Shown: positions 23,801-36,272, counted from the first letter of the stretch. The stretch: DNA of 64,000 bases from Salvator merianae (GCA_003586115.2 QVOM02000042.1:72213447-72277446); one strand, 5' to 3'. The notes: a model not told the origin generated them from the sequence alone. Numbers and translations: made by a program.

Positions 23801-25902
23801 CTTATGATTTCAGTGCTAATGGTGGTTATTCTCCGTTCATTCACAGCTGAAGAATCTCTGAGGCTAAATCCACACAATACCATTAAAGTGCTATGAATGC
23901 ATTTCAATATGCAGGACGAGTCTCTTGCAGATGCTGTGCTCTTCCCCCACCAAGCCAACAAAAGCACTGCTCTAGTGCTCCAACGGCAGTGTGGGAAAAA
24001 GAACTCCGTAGAGCCCTTTCTACCACTTACCACTTGTGTGGTAGCGGCCCTGCTGCTGCCGTTGGCACTACTTGAGGTGACTTAGTGGTCTCCTCAGTGG
24101 TATTCCATGCCATTGAATATTGAACACTTCTCCGAGCTATTAAGATCTTGACAGTGGGATGAGGTGACATCATGCAAACAGTACACTTCTGCATCAAGAG
24201 CAACATGGTGAGCATAGCTCTATTCTTAATGTGTGTGTGTGTGTGTGGGGGGGAGCGCTATGCTTATAGCTCTTCCTGCCTGCTGGGTGAATATTGCCTG
24301 AATCTCATTGCATCTTTCCTCGTGGCCTGCTTTGGATTTTTCTTTTCATTTTAAGATTATGCATGCTGAGGTCTCTGCTTTCTTTGTGGAAAAACGTTAC
24401 AAAGCATGGCCTACCTGGGGCTCCCGACAAACACCTCAAATGTTTCCTTATCCACACCAGGCTTTGCAGAAACTTCATGGCTATCCACATACTTTGGCTC
24501 AGCAATGTAAGACAGAAACAGATAGCCTTTAGTCACCTGATTGCATTTGGACTTCGTTTCCCATAGGCAGGACTTCCCTGACATTGTCTTGCTTTTGTTG
24601 GAGAGAAATAACTTCTTCCCTTCTCTTGCTTCCTAATTAGAATGTCTTCTTGGTTTTCCGTGACAACATTTTCCCATCCAGTCTGCTCAACCTCTTCAGA
24701 GCAGAATCACTTTTTCTCCTCTTGCTGTTTTTCCTTGGCTTCGATTTTATGGCAATAATTGCCATCTCCAGTTAAAAGCTATTTATTTCATGCCCACTTG
24801 TGAAGCAGTGATTGGCCAATCAAGCAATTTAGTTAGAATCTTTGTGATTCTCTTAGGCTTTTAGAATCACCTGACACTGTGATTACCGGACCAAGGAAAT
24901 ATGAGATTAAGCTGTGCACGTTTGAAAACACCACAGTACACAGGCCTTAACAGATCTGCTTCAAGGCTGGTTCAGATTGGTACCATTCAAATGGACATTT
25001 TGTGGCTTCTACAATTAACCCTTTCTTACAGACAGACAGACAGACAGAATATAGAAGTAAGCGATCTGTAAAGGGTTGTCTGGCTGTAAAAGTGCTTTTA
25101 AGCAGCCACAAAATGCCACTGCAGCTTTCTACAAAACCTCGTTGGGCTGGCTAACTGAGCCAGACACTTCAAGGCAAAAGCCACAAGTGAAAATCCCAGC
25201 TTACTTCAGCGGCTTGTGACAGCATGATTGCTGTGAGTCCAACTTAGCATATTGCTATGTGCCACTACAGTGAGCTGTATTTTTATTCAAAATTCTGGTA
25301 ATTGTATATGGAGTTGTGTACTTGTCTGCCTGTCAATGAATTAGTGTACAATCATCTCTCCTCCTTATACATAGTTCCTTAGTATTTAATTTTGGGTATG
25401 CACGGTTGGAACCTGTAGCATCCCTCCTCATACACAGTTCTAGAGTTTTCCTTAACCCTAACACTTATTCAGAATTTGGTATCAAAGCAGATGATTCAGA
25501 GGGTAGCTCTACTTGTCTTTGTGCTGCGGAGAAAGCATTTTGCAAGCTAGAGGAAGTGGTGATGTTGTGTGGTTTGGTGAGTTAGACTATTTTTGAGTTG
25601 TGTGTCAAAGATACAAGGCATTCCTTATTCCACTGTCCTGATGCATGGCATGGCATTCCTTGGAAGATCCTGCTTGGAGTAGCTGTGATTTGTTGCAGGA
25701 CACATCCATGCTGGTCTAGAGAAGTGGCACTGAACATAGGAAATGTTGACTGGGATGGCTGAGATGGGGCATTCTGAATCCAGATAGCTTTCCTCCACTG
25801 TCTTGCACTGAGAGAGGCTAAGTCCTAATTTAAGAGAGTCCTGGTTTGGTCAAAAAAGGTCAGTTAGCAATGTAAAGCAATGAAGTACTTTTTTACTTGG
25901 TC
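20894..25902. other. Intergenic, no gene recognised
   Basis: No supportable exon. It contains a dispersed repeat at about 22690-22840 (TTTACTTGTATACTGCATTT, CAAGGCAGCTCAC), a (GT)n tract at 24231-24246 and (GACA)n at 25028-25048. Repeat-like sequence probably makes up more of it than I could delimit. Confidence 0.5.
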
Positions 25903-26241
25903 CTAGAGATGTGCACAAACTGGAAAATGGTGATTCTATTCAAATCTGAACCAGCTCCAACTGGGTCTAACAGATTTGATTCAAACTTCAAACCTCTTCA
26001 GCCTGGTTCTATCCATCAAAATATATGTAAGAAGCTCTTTAAAAGGGCAAAATACTAATGAATATGAACCAGTCTGAATTGAACCAGGTGGTTTGACCTT
26101 GTTTGACTGAAGCCTTTGGTTTGATTTGCGTTCAAATCAACCCCCTGAACCTGGGGGTGGTTCTGTTTGAATTTGAACTAGTAGAACCATCCAATTCCAT
26201 TTTAACCAGTCTGAGTTAGAATCAGTTTGGCACGTCTCTAG
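25903..26241. mobile_element. Element with CTAGAGATGTGCACAAAC ends (339 bp)
   Basis: The left end CTAGAGATGTGCACAAAC matches the complement of the right end GTTTGGCACGTCTCTAG (one indel/mismatch region). The interior has many variants of TGAACC / GGTTCA and TTGATTCAAA. No coding capacity; a nonautonomous DNA transposon is the likeliest explanation. Confidence 0.65.
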
Positions 26242-28684
26242 TTCGTTCTAGTTTTAAATTAGTTATTGTACATATTTTCACTATGCACAGGCTTTTATAA
26301 GAACAGTACTATAGTCTTATTTGGACAATCGTTTACAATTTTTTATTCACTTCTTGACCTTGCTTGGCTCTTGTGTCTCTATATCTCCGTATATTTGTGC
26401 AGAATCTGGTGAGATCCTTTAGTTTATTCCATACACCTTTTCCTTTAACAAAAAACCACAAGTTCCAGCTGTGTTCTTGCATGGCGTCTTCATTTCTCTA
26501 AAGGCATGCAAGGCAGTGCCTTTTTTTTTTTTTTTTTTTTTAAATCAGGGTGAGTTAGATTTTCCCCTCTTTTTGTCAGTGAATTTTGGATACTATTGGC
26601 AAATTTTTCAAATGTCAGTTGGGATATTTGTGCTATCATTTTAATACTTCATATTCCTCACTTCTTTACTCAAGAGTAGACTCCGCGTAGCCAACCTGTA
26701 TTGGAGAAAGATACAAGGCACACCTGAGTGTGTTTTGGACGGTCGGTGTGTCTAATGTGCAACACATCCATCATTCCTTGCTATGTTAACTGGACTTGAA
26801 AGGAATTGTAGTTCAACAGCATCTGGAGAGCTGTTAGTTATCTCAGTTATAGAAAACGACTGCGTGAATCCCAGACCTGACATTTCATTTTATATTGTGG
26901 CCTTTACAGTTCAAGGCTGCAACCTTATGCTCCTTGGATGGATATAAGACCCACTGAACTCTTTTGAGACTTAGTTCTGCACTGTTAATGAAGCATAAAT
27001 GTATTTTTGTTTCTCATGCATGGCTGCTTCTCATGTTTGAAGGATGCCAACCTGAGGAGGCCATTCTTTTCAGTGCCACAAGATATTACTGCTATTCTCA
27101 TCAGCTCTCCATATGAATGTATTTAACATGCCCTAAACTTTGTGTCGTTCTGCTTTCTCTCTGGATCCTTTTCTTGCTCCATTTTAACTGGCACTGAACA
27201 GAGCTCAGTCATGCCTGTAGACATTCACAACTCTCATGACTCCTGACAGGTTTTCATATAGCTCCCATTTTATTTTTCTTCAAATGAACATCCTTGTAAT
27301 TCTAGCTGTGTCTAATCATACGTGGCAGCAGGCACCTGGGGTACATGCTTATACTGTAATGGCTTCCCTGCAGCACAGATCCATTATTGCCAGATCAGGC
27401 CATGATGAAATCTTCTGCACCTGTGCAAAAGCCTCCCTGTGTCTGTGTTGCTATAGCTTGTTTCTACGAGCTGTGGCGAGGTGAACAGAGCTCATCAGTG
27501 TGCAAGGTAATAACCTTGGAGTTGTTTGTCATGCACTGCAATTTAGGCACCTTTACTTTTTAGTGTGAAATATTAAGGTATGTTTTCAAGATAGTAGAGG
27601 AGAAATAAGACATCAGCTGGCTGGGAGATTTCATGAACCAGTGTATGGACTTGAACTAAGGAGGCAAAGTTTCAAGTTCTTGAGATGACCTGGAGGTCAT
27701 CTCTGCTTCTCAGCCTAGCCCAGCTTCCAGGGGAGTTGTGTGGATGCAATGGAGGACAGGAAAACTGCCTGTCTCCTTGAGCTTTCTGAAAGAATGAAGG
27801 AATGTAGATGGAGCAAGGAAATGAAGTGGAAGCCCAAGCAGAGTCTCAACAGCCCATCTTTCTTTCTACATTAGTAAAACAACCTTTGCTAACTCGATGC
27901 GCTCCAAATATTTTAGATTACACTTTCCATTGATCCCTGGGCATGGGGATGGAATGAATGGGAGTTAATCATTTGCAAGACACCAAGTTGGCAAAGGCTT
28001 CAATGATTGCACAGATCCCACACAGCGAAGCTTACCACTGTCTCTACTTCTTCCCAATCTCCCAACAATGTGAAAATTAAGGGGAGCTAGAGTTTCCTCA
28101 GGGTGGCAACTAATTCTTACCTAAGCAGGGAAATAACTCTCTTACCCTGTCTCTTGATCTTCTAACGAAAGTGAGTCTGGTAACAGTGGAGGAAAAGTTG
28201 GCACTTGCTATGTGCTGGGTCTCAACGTCTGGATCTGCAGTCCGATCCTTTCCGTGCTTCAGAAGTGGTACTTAGTGAATGCCTTCAATCTGACTGCCAA
28301 CTAGTGTGCCTGGGAAACAAAAAACTGATACCTATCCCTAAAGGTCCAAGGATTATAAAGTTTCCAATCCTGCTATCAGTACAGCACCATCCTCCCAAAA
28401 ATTGCCTTTGTAAGTAATGGCACTTGATCCACTGTTCAGTTTTAACAAAGCTGACACAGTCAAGTAGTTTCAACCCTTGACAAGCTGTGAACAAGTTTCA
28501 GATCTAAACAGCAGATTCCTCAGGGCACCATTGTACAAATTAAAAAGCACTGAGACTTGAAATGAAAATAAATTGTATTGCTTGGACCATGGAGACCTGA
28601 TGGGGATGTGTAGAAACAGAATCCTCTGACAAAGTGTCTTCCCTCTCATAAAATCTTACAGCACAGTGAATCTCAAGGAACCAA
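26242..28684. other. Intergenic, no gene recognised
   Basis: It contains a poly(T) tract at 26519-26541 and decayed copies of reptile dispersed repeats (AAGGAATTGTAGTTCAACAGC near 26800; GACCCACTGAACTCTTTTGAG near 26950; TTACACTTTCCATTGATCCC near 27920). No exon recognised. Confidence 0.5.
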
Positions 28685-28689
28685 GATTA

Positions 28690-28835
28690 TTGTTCAAAGA
28701 CGTAGCTGTGTTAGTCTGGATCAGTAAGCAAAGGGGTCTAGTAGCACCTTAGAGACTGAGAGAAAAAAGTTGGTAGCATGAGCTTTTGTAGATTAAGCCT
28801 ACTTCATCAGATGCCCTGAGTGAAGAGTATTGTTG
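28690..28835 (+). repeat. Dispersed repeat, TAGTAGCACCTTAGAGACT type
   Basis: GTAGCTGTGTTAGTCTGG, TCTAGTAGCACCTTAGAGACT, ATGAGCTTTTGTAGATTAAG and ACTTCATCAGATGCCC in order, a widespread reptile repeat whose class I cannot name. An inverted partial copy follows at 28944-28990. Confidence 0.7.
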
Positions 28836-28943
28836 TTGTACCTATCTACTACCTAATAACTACAGTTGCAGTGAAAATCATTCAATCCTCATTGCTAATT
28901 CTGTCCCAGTTCTTTGAAGAGACAGTATTGGTTTTTATTTGTA

Positions 28944-28990
28944 TGAAGTAGGCTTAGCCTACAAAAGCTCATGCTACCAACTTCTTTCTC
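28944..28990 (-). repeat. Inverted partial copy of the preceding dispersed repeat
   Basis: ATGAAGTAGGCTTAGCCTAC and AAAGCTCATGCTACCAACTT are the complement of 28765-28813. Together they form an inverted repeat with a loop of about 130 bp. Confidence 0.85.
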
Positions 28991-29042
28991 TTTGTTAATC
29001 CCTCTATATTCTCATCCACTCACATTTTGCACTCAATTCTGA

Positions 29043-29262
29043 GAATGCATCCACACTCGTTAAAAAAACATCTCAAAGTGGCTTAGAGGCAGTAAAGTGA
29101 AGATGCCCATGTTCCCATCACTAAAGGTCAGAGAATGCATTTTGGAAGTGCTTTTTGAGCCTTCAGTGTGGATTAAGGTACTAGCATACTGATGCTACCA
29201 GCCCTAAACTGCTGTTGAACCACTTTTTAAAAATATATATTTTACTGTGTGCGAATGCTGCC
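29043..29262. mobile_element. Foldback MITE, GCTGCATCCACAC family, copy 4
   Basis: Diverged ends GAATGCATCCACAC and, in reverse complement, GGCAGCATTCGCACAC. Arms GTGGCTTAGAGGCAGTA and TGCTACCAGCCCTAAACTGC pair. Most diverged of the four copies. Confidence 0.75.
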
Positions 29263-30239
29263 AGAGATTCCCATTCACATCACTGGACAATTTCCCATTA
29301 TCAGGAAAATGCTGTGTATTAATGCAAGTATCCCTATAACACCTCTCTCCCAGATGTAAAGAGGTTATTGTTCATTTAGGTTCCAACTGGGATTGCGAAT
29401 TGGCTGTGTTTCATTGTCTGGTATTAAAATCCAGAGAGTTGAGATCTACATGTCTATGTAAAGCCACATATATTGGCTTTGCATTATACCTGGCATTCCA
29501 GATGTGACATACTTGGGCACAGATGTGCCTGCCCAAACTCAGATCACTTCTTCCTCACTCTCCAGTTTCTGCACAATACTTGAACAGCAAGTCCTCACCT
29601 CTGATGTGATACCCTCCTCTTCTGACACCATCCTGAAGTGAAGAACAAGAACTCCATTTGTAATGTTTACTGTGGTATCTTTTTATATTTTGCAGCTGCT
29701 GAACAAAAAAGAAAAGAAAAAAGAGGACCCCTGCTCTACATCTGAAACATTTCACCATTTCATTCTCATCTGGCATAATCGACCTTTTGTTCAATTCAAA
29801 ATGGTTTGTTTCCTTGTCTGAGAAAGATTCAATTCACCCAGTAGAACATTATTTATTTTGCATCCCAAAGAACTTTGTGCCTCTGTGCCACCTTAAAATG
29901 ACATTTGGCAGTTGGAATAAACTAATTTATGAGACGTTAGTTCCACAGCATGTGGCCTCAAACATGCGGAGGAGCCTTAGTTGCTTGAGTGGTTGATGAA
30001 AACTATCCATAATTCAGTGAGTTTTCACAATGTCCTGAACACTCCCAGATGCATGCAACACTCCCAGATAAATTAAAACCCTCCTTGTGTGAAATGGTTG
30101 CTTAAGAAGTTTGTAAACAAAGAAGAAGAAAACCGCTCTGCTTGATTTGCACCAGTTAATTAGACAATTAAGGAGTAGCAAAAGGAACAAATCATACAAT
30201 GGATGGGATGACAAATACTCTGCACAGTAGACAACATAG
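29263..30239. other. Intergenic, nothing recognised
   Basis: No supported gene or element in this stretch. Confidence 0.5.
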
Positions 30240-30490
30240 CATTAAGAACAAAAGAGAAGCACTGCTGGATCAGGCCACAGCCCATCTAGTCCAGCATCCT
30301 GTCTCACACAGTGGTCCACCAATTGCTTCTGGGCATTCTCAAGGAGAAGGCAGCTGCAAAACCTTTACCTGCTCTCGATTCTCTGGAAATGGTCTTTAGA
30401 GGCATCCTGCCTGTCTCTCCAAACTGAAGGCAGTACCTAGGCATCAATTCTAGTAGTCACTGATATACCTGTTCTCTGTGGGTCAAAATA
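30240..30490 (-). mobile_element. CR1-like LINE 3' end, 5'-truncated
   Basis: GCACTGCTGGATCAGGCCAC, CCCATCTAGTCCAGCATCC, then CAATTGCTTCTGGGCATTCTC and TTCTAGTAGTCACTGATATACC: the complement of the CR1-like tail, similar in extent to the copy at 1890-2140. Confidence 0.85.
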
Positions 30491-31939
30491 AGTACAGCTA
30501 AGGATGAGTAAGTCTCAGTCAAGAAGACTGCAATATATTCAAACCCACATGAAGGTTGAACTCACTGAACATAATAGACATTAACAAAGGAGCTATCTAC
30601 ATGGCTAATTTGGCCCAATCTGAGCTAGGCTGCAGTGTGATCATTCTGTATACTGGCATTGCAATTGGCTGAGGGGGATAGCTGAAGGTACTTTTCTCAA
30701 AAAATCTCTTTGCTTGTCTCCAATTGCTTGTTCAAGACTAAAGTAGCAGAAATGGAACCCGGCTTCCTTTTTCTTTCCACTCACAAATGTCATAGACCAT
30801 CACCCCAAGATATCTTTCCTGGACAATCATAGCTGAGATCCAATCCATCTACGTGTATAGTTTAGATTTCTTACCTTCATATGCCTTACTTACACTGAAC
30901 TGATAGATTTTGAGTCTTTGTTCTGATTTAGAACAAGACTTGGAACAATTTCTGAGGGTCCTGTTTGAATACATTCAGCACCTCCAGATTTGTTCTTATG
31001 TTCTGGTCATAAGGAATTATGGGCAAATACCCATAGTTTTCCATTCTCTATTGGAAGTTGGGGTAGTCACATTCACAGATCCCAAAGTGAAGTGGGTGAT
31101 AATGCTGTATGCCTCCTAGCTATCACCCATCCACCAGACATTTGGGAAACTGGATGATTTTTAAGGAATTTTTAAAGATTTCAAAAATTCCCATTAGAAA
31201 TAGTGGAATTTTAAAAAATTCATTAAAAATCACTTGAGTAGCTCAATGATTCATGGGTTGGCTAGAAGGCAGCAGTCATTCTTCCCTGCCATCCAGTTAA
31301 CATCTGGAGTCATGGCTTTTTAAAATAAGTACAACCTGGACAGGTGGTACATACCCCAAAAGAAAAAAAAAGCATCTATGCTATCTTTCATAATCAAATA
31401 CCTCCTCTTTGTTTGTAATATCCCTGTTTTGGAAACTGAAGCCTTACAGGAAACAACAGTATTAGACAGCATGACTGAGAATTATTCCAAACTAACTCTT
31501 GAAATTTAAAAAAATTAAAATTTAATGGATTAACTGGATTGGGAGGGTTGTCCTTGTTATGGTGTCTTATATTAATGAGACACTTTGTACAACCAGCACC
31601 GAAGCTCATGTCAACTTCTGTCCTTTTATGATGCTCGGGGAAAGGATTGTCTAGATGATAGTCCCTTTTGGAATTAGCAGTTTTATACTGATCCTTGTCA
31701 TTGTATATTATAACTTGTCCAACTGTTTTTCATCAGTGAACATTTGGTAAAATATTGGAAGGACTAGTGATTCTGGAAGCAATGTACTTTGTTGTACACA
31801 GTTCAATGAACCCATTCATATGAGAAGGAGAATTTAGCCATAGCTGCTGACAGAAACTTCACTGCAGTTTCTTGGCACACAATTCTACCTTCAGGATTAC
31901 AGCTGATTAGGGGAAACACCAGCCATAAAACTTTTAAAC
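30491..31939. other. Sequence downstream of the SLC44A1 3' end, nothing recognised
   Basis: No exon, RNA gene or clear repeat found between the CR1-like tail and the candidate transcript end. Confidence 0.5.
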
Positions 31940-31958
31940 ACCATATTAAGAAACCAAA

Positions 31959-31964
31959 TTTATT
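31959..31964 (-). promoter_or_regulatory. SLC44A1: Candidate SLC44A1 polyadenylation signal AATAAA
   Basis: AATAAA on the minus strand. About 20-50 bases downstream on that strand is a GT-rich stretch (RC of about 31900-31930, containing GGCTGGTGTTT), as expected for a cleavage region. No direct proof of use. Confidence 0.45.
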
Positions 31965-32707
31965 TGTAAAACAGGAACTTTATATAAAAATGCCGCACAA
32001 TCAAGTTATACAAAAATACAAAATTTGTTTCTGATTACAATTCTAGTTGCAAGTTCAACCCAAAAAGCATTTCACTTCCCAGCACTATCCAGCAAGCAAG
32101 GAACATAAGCCTGTGGAACTTGGCAAAGCAGAATTTTGATGATTTCAAAGATGACCAAAATCAAGCATCCCATCTTCAGTGACGATTTCTGGAACAGATG
32201 TTATTGGCAGTTAACCTCAGAGGAGCCACCTAAATGACTCACCGTTTTCCTTGCTTTGGAACTCAGTTTTTGTGGTTTGGAATCTGCTAAGCCCAGGCTT
32301 CTTTCACGGTTGTCATGCTCTAGTGACTTAAGCAATATGTGTCCAAAATCCAATGCCACAGTAGAGCTACTGCACTTTCTCCCACATATTAAGGCTCCTC
32401 TTAATTCTCGTCTTAAATATCCTTACAGTAATATGTAATATATACACTAAAAGAGACTTAAAGCAGTGCTCTAGTTTAAGCCTAGACTAATACCTTGGTT
32501 CCTGCTAACACACAGGCATTCTTGTCAGCAAACAAAATGAAGTTTCAAGGCATTTTTCATGTTGGAAAAGTTAAGCAGACTGGGTTAAAGTGTTAGCAGG
32601 AACAGAGGATCATCTAGTTTGCTAGTATTAAAATGTACTTCCATGGTTTCTTGACTGAGAGAGAAAAGAGTTCTTCTTCCTCTATTATTTTTTCACTTGT
32701 CCTGAAT

Positions 32708-32713
32708 TTTATT
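32708..32713 (-). promoter_or_regulatory. Alternative candidate polyadenylation signal
   Basis: A second minus-strand AATAAA within the inferred 3' UTR, about 750 bases before the distal one. Could produce a shorter transcript; no further support. Confidence 0.25.
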
Positions 32714-33469
32714 GCAAGTTGTCTGAAAACGTTAAGATGCTGGATGACTTATAAAAATGAAACTGAAGCTTTTAGTTACACAGCAAAGACCAATTAATTA
32801 CAGAATGCTATGTTTCCTTCAGCAGCAATTTCAAAAGACCTTATCCTTTGAAAGGAAGCACAGAATAAAAACAGCCATTTATAAAAACACTGGTGGCCAT
32901 TCAACTCTACTGGGTGTCTTTGCACATATTTCTGCACACATTTAGCTAAGCTTATCTAGAACAATAGCTCCCCCTTTTTTTTTTTAAAAAAAAGGTTCTC
33001 TTAAGGAGTGATCCAATCATTGAGGCATTATCTCTCTCTCTCTCTCCACATTTGCATTTAGTGCAATAAAGTTTAAAAATTCTGCTCTGAAATAGTTAAC
33101 TTTACATTAACAAAAATATTTTTTTAAAAAAAAGTAACAAAAAAGAATATATCGCATAAACAGATCATGAAGTTATTCTCTGCAGTTACACCGTAAGCGT
33201 ATACCATTACAATAAGCCAAACAAGGAAATTGTAGCATTCATTATGTATGGAGTCTCAGGAATGAAAAAAGAATTTACATACAGATGGGGACAAGTTCTG
33301 GATAAAGAAAGCTACTTACCAGTACTGAAGTTCTTCAAGATGCCTCTGAGCACTCATGTTAATGGGGACTGAGCCATGTCACACTTTGGAAGCTTCTGTA
33401 AAGCAATGCCTACCTTTTCAAGCTACTGCATATTGATCTGCCTATACAATATAGCAAGACATGACTAAA

Positions 33470-33590
33470 TATATGGCCCTATAGGTGTTATTGAAAACTC
33501 CCATCATGCCATCAGCCATGCTGGTTATGATTGATGGAAACTATAGTTAAGCAACATCTACAGGGCCACATGTTAACCACCTCTGCCCTA
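33470..33590. repeat. Decayed palindromic ACTCCCATCAT-type repeat
   Basis: AAAACTCCCATCATGCCATC and, after ATGCTGG, TTGATGGAAACTATAGTTAAG with CAACATCTACAGGGCCACATG. This palindromic dispersed repeat type is common in reptile DNA. It lies in the inferred 3' UTR. Confidence 0.6.
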
Positions 33591-34829
33591 TTGTCTGGGC
33601 TACACAGGGAACAGATAAGATTCCTACAATCTTTCCTGATCTATAGATCAACAGAATGGTTTAGTACTATCCCATCTAAAAGAACCTGCATAGAAAACTC
33701 CTTGCTGTCTCCTTGAGCTAGAGGTCTTCTCTGTCACATCTTTCCAGCAAATGATGTGTATGTGTGGCTGTCTAGGGGATGTGTTTAACTAGTGTGTGTG
33801 TATGCCTGCCTCACTCTCTCTGGCTAGGGGATGTTGTCTAAATACATTACTCCTCAAGCATATATCACAATCCTTAATTTATCAGCTATTCACAGAACCA
33901 GGTAAGGGAAGTAAGTCAGAATTTTCAATTCTTTCCAATCTTTACCCACCCTGCACTATTAGCTAAAGACTTGGATGGGGATGAATGACACAGTTTCCAA
34001 AGGAAAAGCATGCACAGAGGTGCAGCACATTACATTTCTGAAAGTTAGCATTGTATACTTCCTGCTTTCATGGGAAGATAAGCTTTTTGAACTTTGTCTA
34101 GGATGCAGAGACACAAAACCTAACTGTGTGAAGGGGTACTTCTCAAAATACTTGGAATACTTGAAGGGTTGGCATATAAATTAGATCTGAACTTGTAATG
34201 TATTACAGCTACCAGATCAAATTTTTGAAATGGAACACCATAAAAAATGCTATACAGCACAGATTTGAATCCCATCATATAGAATGAAAAGAAGCACAGA
34301 CTTCAAAAAGAGAAGGTGCCATTAAGACAAAAGGACATGAATCTCTCTTAATATCAACAAACAGTTTCATGGTAATCTTTCCAAATCTATCTTCATGTAC
34401 CATAGGAATGAAGATGCCTGTTATTGCTGCTTAAATTTCTTATGAATATCTCTATGGTATCTGCAGTGAGAAAACTAGCATGTCAAAACCTGCATCAGAA
34501 AAAAAACACTTCAGTGTATCTATACTTAATATTGAAATATTTTTAAGTGAGAAATGCAGCTCTTCCAGTTAAGAAACCCAAAAGCACATTTTCTCACTAC
34601 ATAAGATACAATAATACTAAATCAATGTTTTAGAATGGAGATTTTAAGAATTTTTGTGAGTTGTAGGGGATAGGAAGGGATTTAAGAAATGGAACATGGA
34701 GATCTCTGAAGGCTAGATTTTTCTGACACCCCATTGAGATGGTTTTCTCCAAGATCCTCCCCTTATTTATAAGCATCTGGCACATTCTAATACAGTACAC
34801 ACCATTGGCTTCTCTAGTATCTAATTTGC

Positions 34830-35042
34830 TGCTGTTGTTGTTGCATACCACTGAAGCATGAAGCATGGCCAACTCCTGGTTGACTGCATGGGTACCTCCA
34901 GGGGCACTTCTATGCAGTTTTCTTGGTAGAGATATAGAAGTGGTTTGCCATTGCCTACTTCTGGGAGAGGCTAGGGATCGAACTTGCAATCCTCTGCTTT
35001 CCAAACCATTTGCTCTACCACCAAGTTACAGCCACTCTCTGT
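34830..35042 (-). mobile_element. tRNA-derived SINE, Sauria type
   Basis: On the minus strand it starts GAGAGTGGCTGTAACTTGG, with a box A-like TGGTGGTAGAGC and box B-like GTTCGATCCC, then AGTAGGCAATGGCAAACCAC, CCAAGAAAACTGCATAG and GTACCCATGCAGTCAACC, ending in CAACAACAACAG. The tRNA-like head, conserved body and simple tail match the squamate Sauria SINE layout. It lies in the inferred 3' UTR and would be transcribed in sense. Confidence 0.8.
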
Positions 35043-36159
35043 TTGATATCACAATACTTGAAACAGAAACTTAAACCTTTCTCTACATAGCTCCATTCTA
35101 GGGCTGTGAGAAGTTAGAAAAAGACACAAATATTGCTTTCTGGAAGCTTCTGAAGTATTCATGTCGCATTCAGATGTGGAGTGAATGGCCAGAGGTCACT
35201 GTAAGAACTATTTCAGATACTAAGGCAGTGACATTTCGAGAGTGTTTTACTGCTTTCCCACCATTACTCTACTAGTTGCCAAACATTCAATGAAAACATG
35301 ATCAAGAAATAGATTGAACAGAAAAGGAAAACACAAATGACTTACAGTACTTAATTTTTTTGTATAGTTGTACAGTTCCTTGCTTTACTCCCAACATATT
35401 TCCATGTGATCATGGATGAGTAATATCAGAGTATATCTAAGGCCAAGCTTTAGAAGCCTGTTATCCAACCGCTTATTTAAAGAATCTGTGTAGTTCAAAG
35501 GAACAATGATGTGCAAAGGACAATATTGAAGCCAAGGGGAAAAGAAGGTAACACAGGACTGAAGTTGCATATAAAACTCATCCTCCCTCATATGCCTTTA
35601 ATTTGTCCTTCACAAATTCAGGGGTTGTCTCAATATCTAAATACCTGAGGAGTTTGGTTATGTTACCTAATATGGTAGTACAAATTTTCTTATGTGTAAA
35701 TGAGAAAAAGTAACTGTTGAACTTACTGGATCCTATCAGCATCCCACTGTGAAAGAGGAAGCAAAATCCAACATGATTAATGTATTATTCATTCCAGTTC
35801 TTGTTTTTTAAAATAAAAACTGGAAGGATTTCTGTCCCCCAGAATAGTTACTGAATTTTAGAAACTTAAAAAGTAACCATGAGAAGAAATTATTTGACTC
35901 TCTTATTCTATTCAAAATCGGCTCTTACATGATTCTTTTGAAATACTGTGGAACCTCCCTCCAAATTATAAAATATCTCAATTGGATTACAATCATAACA
36001 TTGCCACAAACCACAATGATTAGATATTTAAATGAACAATGATAAAAGTTGCTTGTAAAAGCCACCCGTATGAAAAGAGTACATGTTTCACAAAAATAAT
36101 CATTAAAAAAGTATTAAATCCCTGTTCCTTTTCTCTGATTTTGGCTGCTTTTTAAATAA

Positions 36160-36205
36160 TATATATAGATATATATAGAGAGATAGATAGATAGGTAAGA
36201 TAGAT
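36160..36205. repeat. (AT)n / (GATA)n compound microsatellite
   Basis: ATATATATAGATATATATAG followed by GATAGATAGATAGG. It lies within the terminal exon just after the stop codon. Confidence 0.85.
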
Positions 36206-36248
36206 AGTGTTTTGGAATGTCAATGGTTTCCAGAATGGCTGACTAGCT

Positions 36249-36272
36249 TCAAGATGTACTTGCTCCAGAGGC
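36249..36272 (-). CDS. SLC44A1: SLC44A1 terminal coding exon segment with stop codon (window exon 9)
   Basis: Seven codons reading ASGASTS are followed by TGA at 36249-36251. They directly continue ELKPM and closely resemble the mammalian C-terminus ASGASSA. The acceptor is strong: a run of T's and C's (RC of 36275-36298) ending CCTAG. The short open frame would be missed by length filters because a longer frame overlaps it. This sets the protein end and puts the 3' UTR below 36249. Confidence 0.92.
   Translation of the reverse strand, partial: ASGASTS

Larger units (their letters stand above)
31940..36248 (-). other. SLC44A1: Inferred SLC44A1 3' untranslated region
   Basis: After the stop codon the strand continues about 4.3 kb to a candidate AATAAA near 31960. 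I infer that this is one long 3' UTR: no splice-linked coding segment follows and the far end carries a poly(A) signal. It contains a minus-strand SINE (34830-35042) and a decayed palindromic repeat (33470-33590). Another possible signal, at 32708-32713, would give a shorter form. Transcript data are needed; the extent is inference. Confidence 0.5.

Noticed and set aside
33120..33140. tRNA or other small RNA genes
   Set aside because: Throughout the window the only tRNA-like sequences are the heads of SINEs. I saw no intact cloverleaf, snRNA or microRNA-like hairpin that I could separate from repeats.
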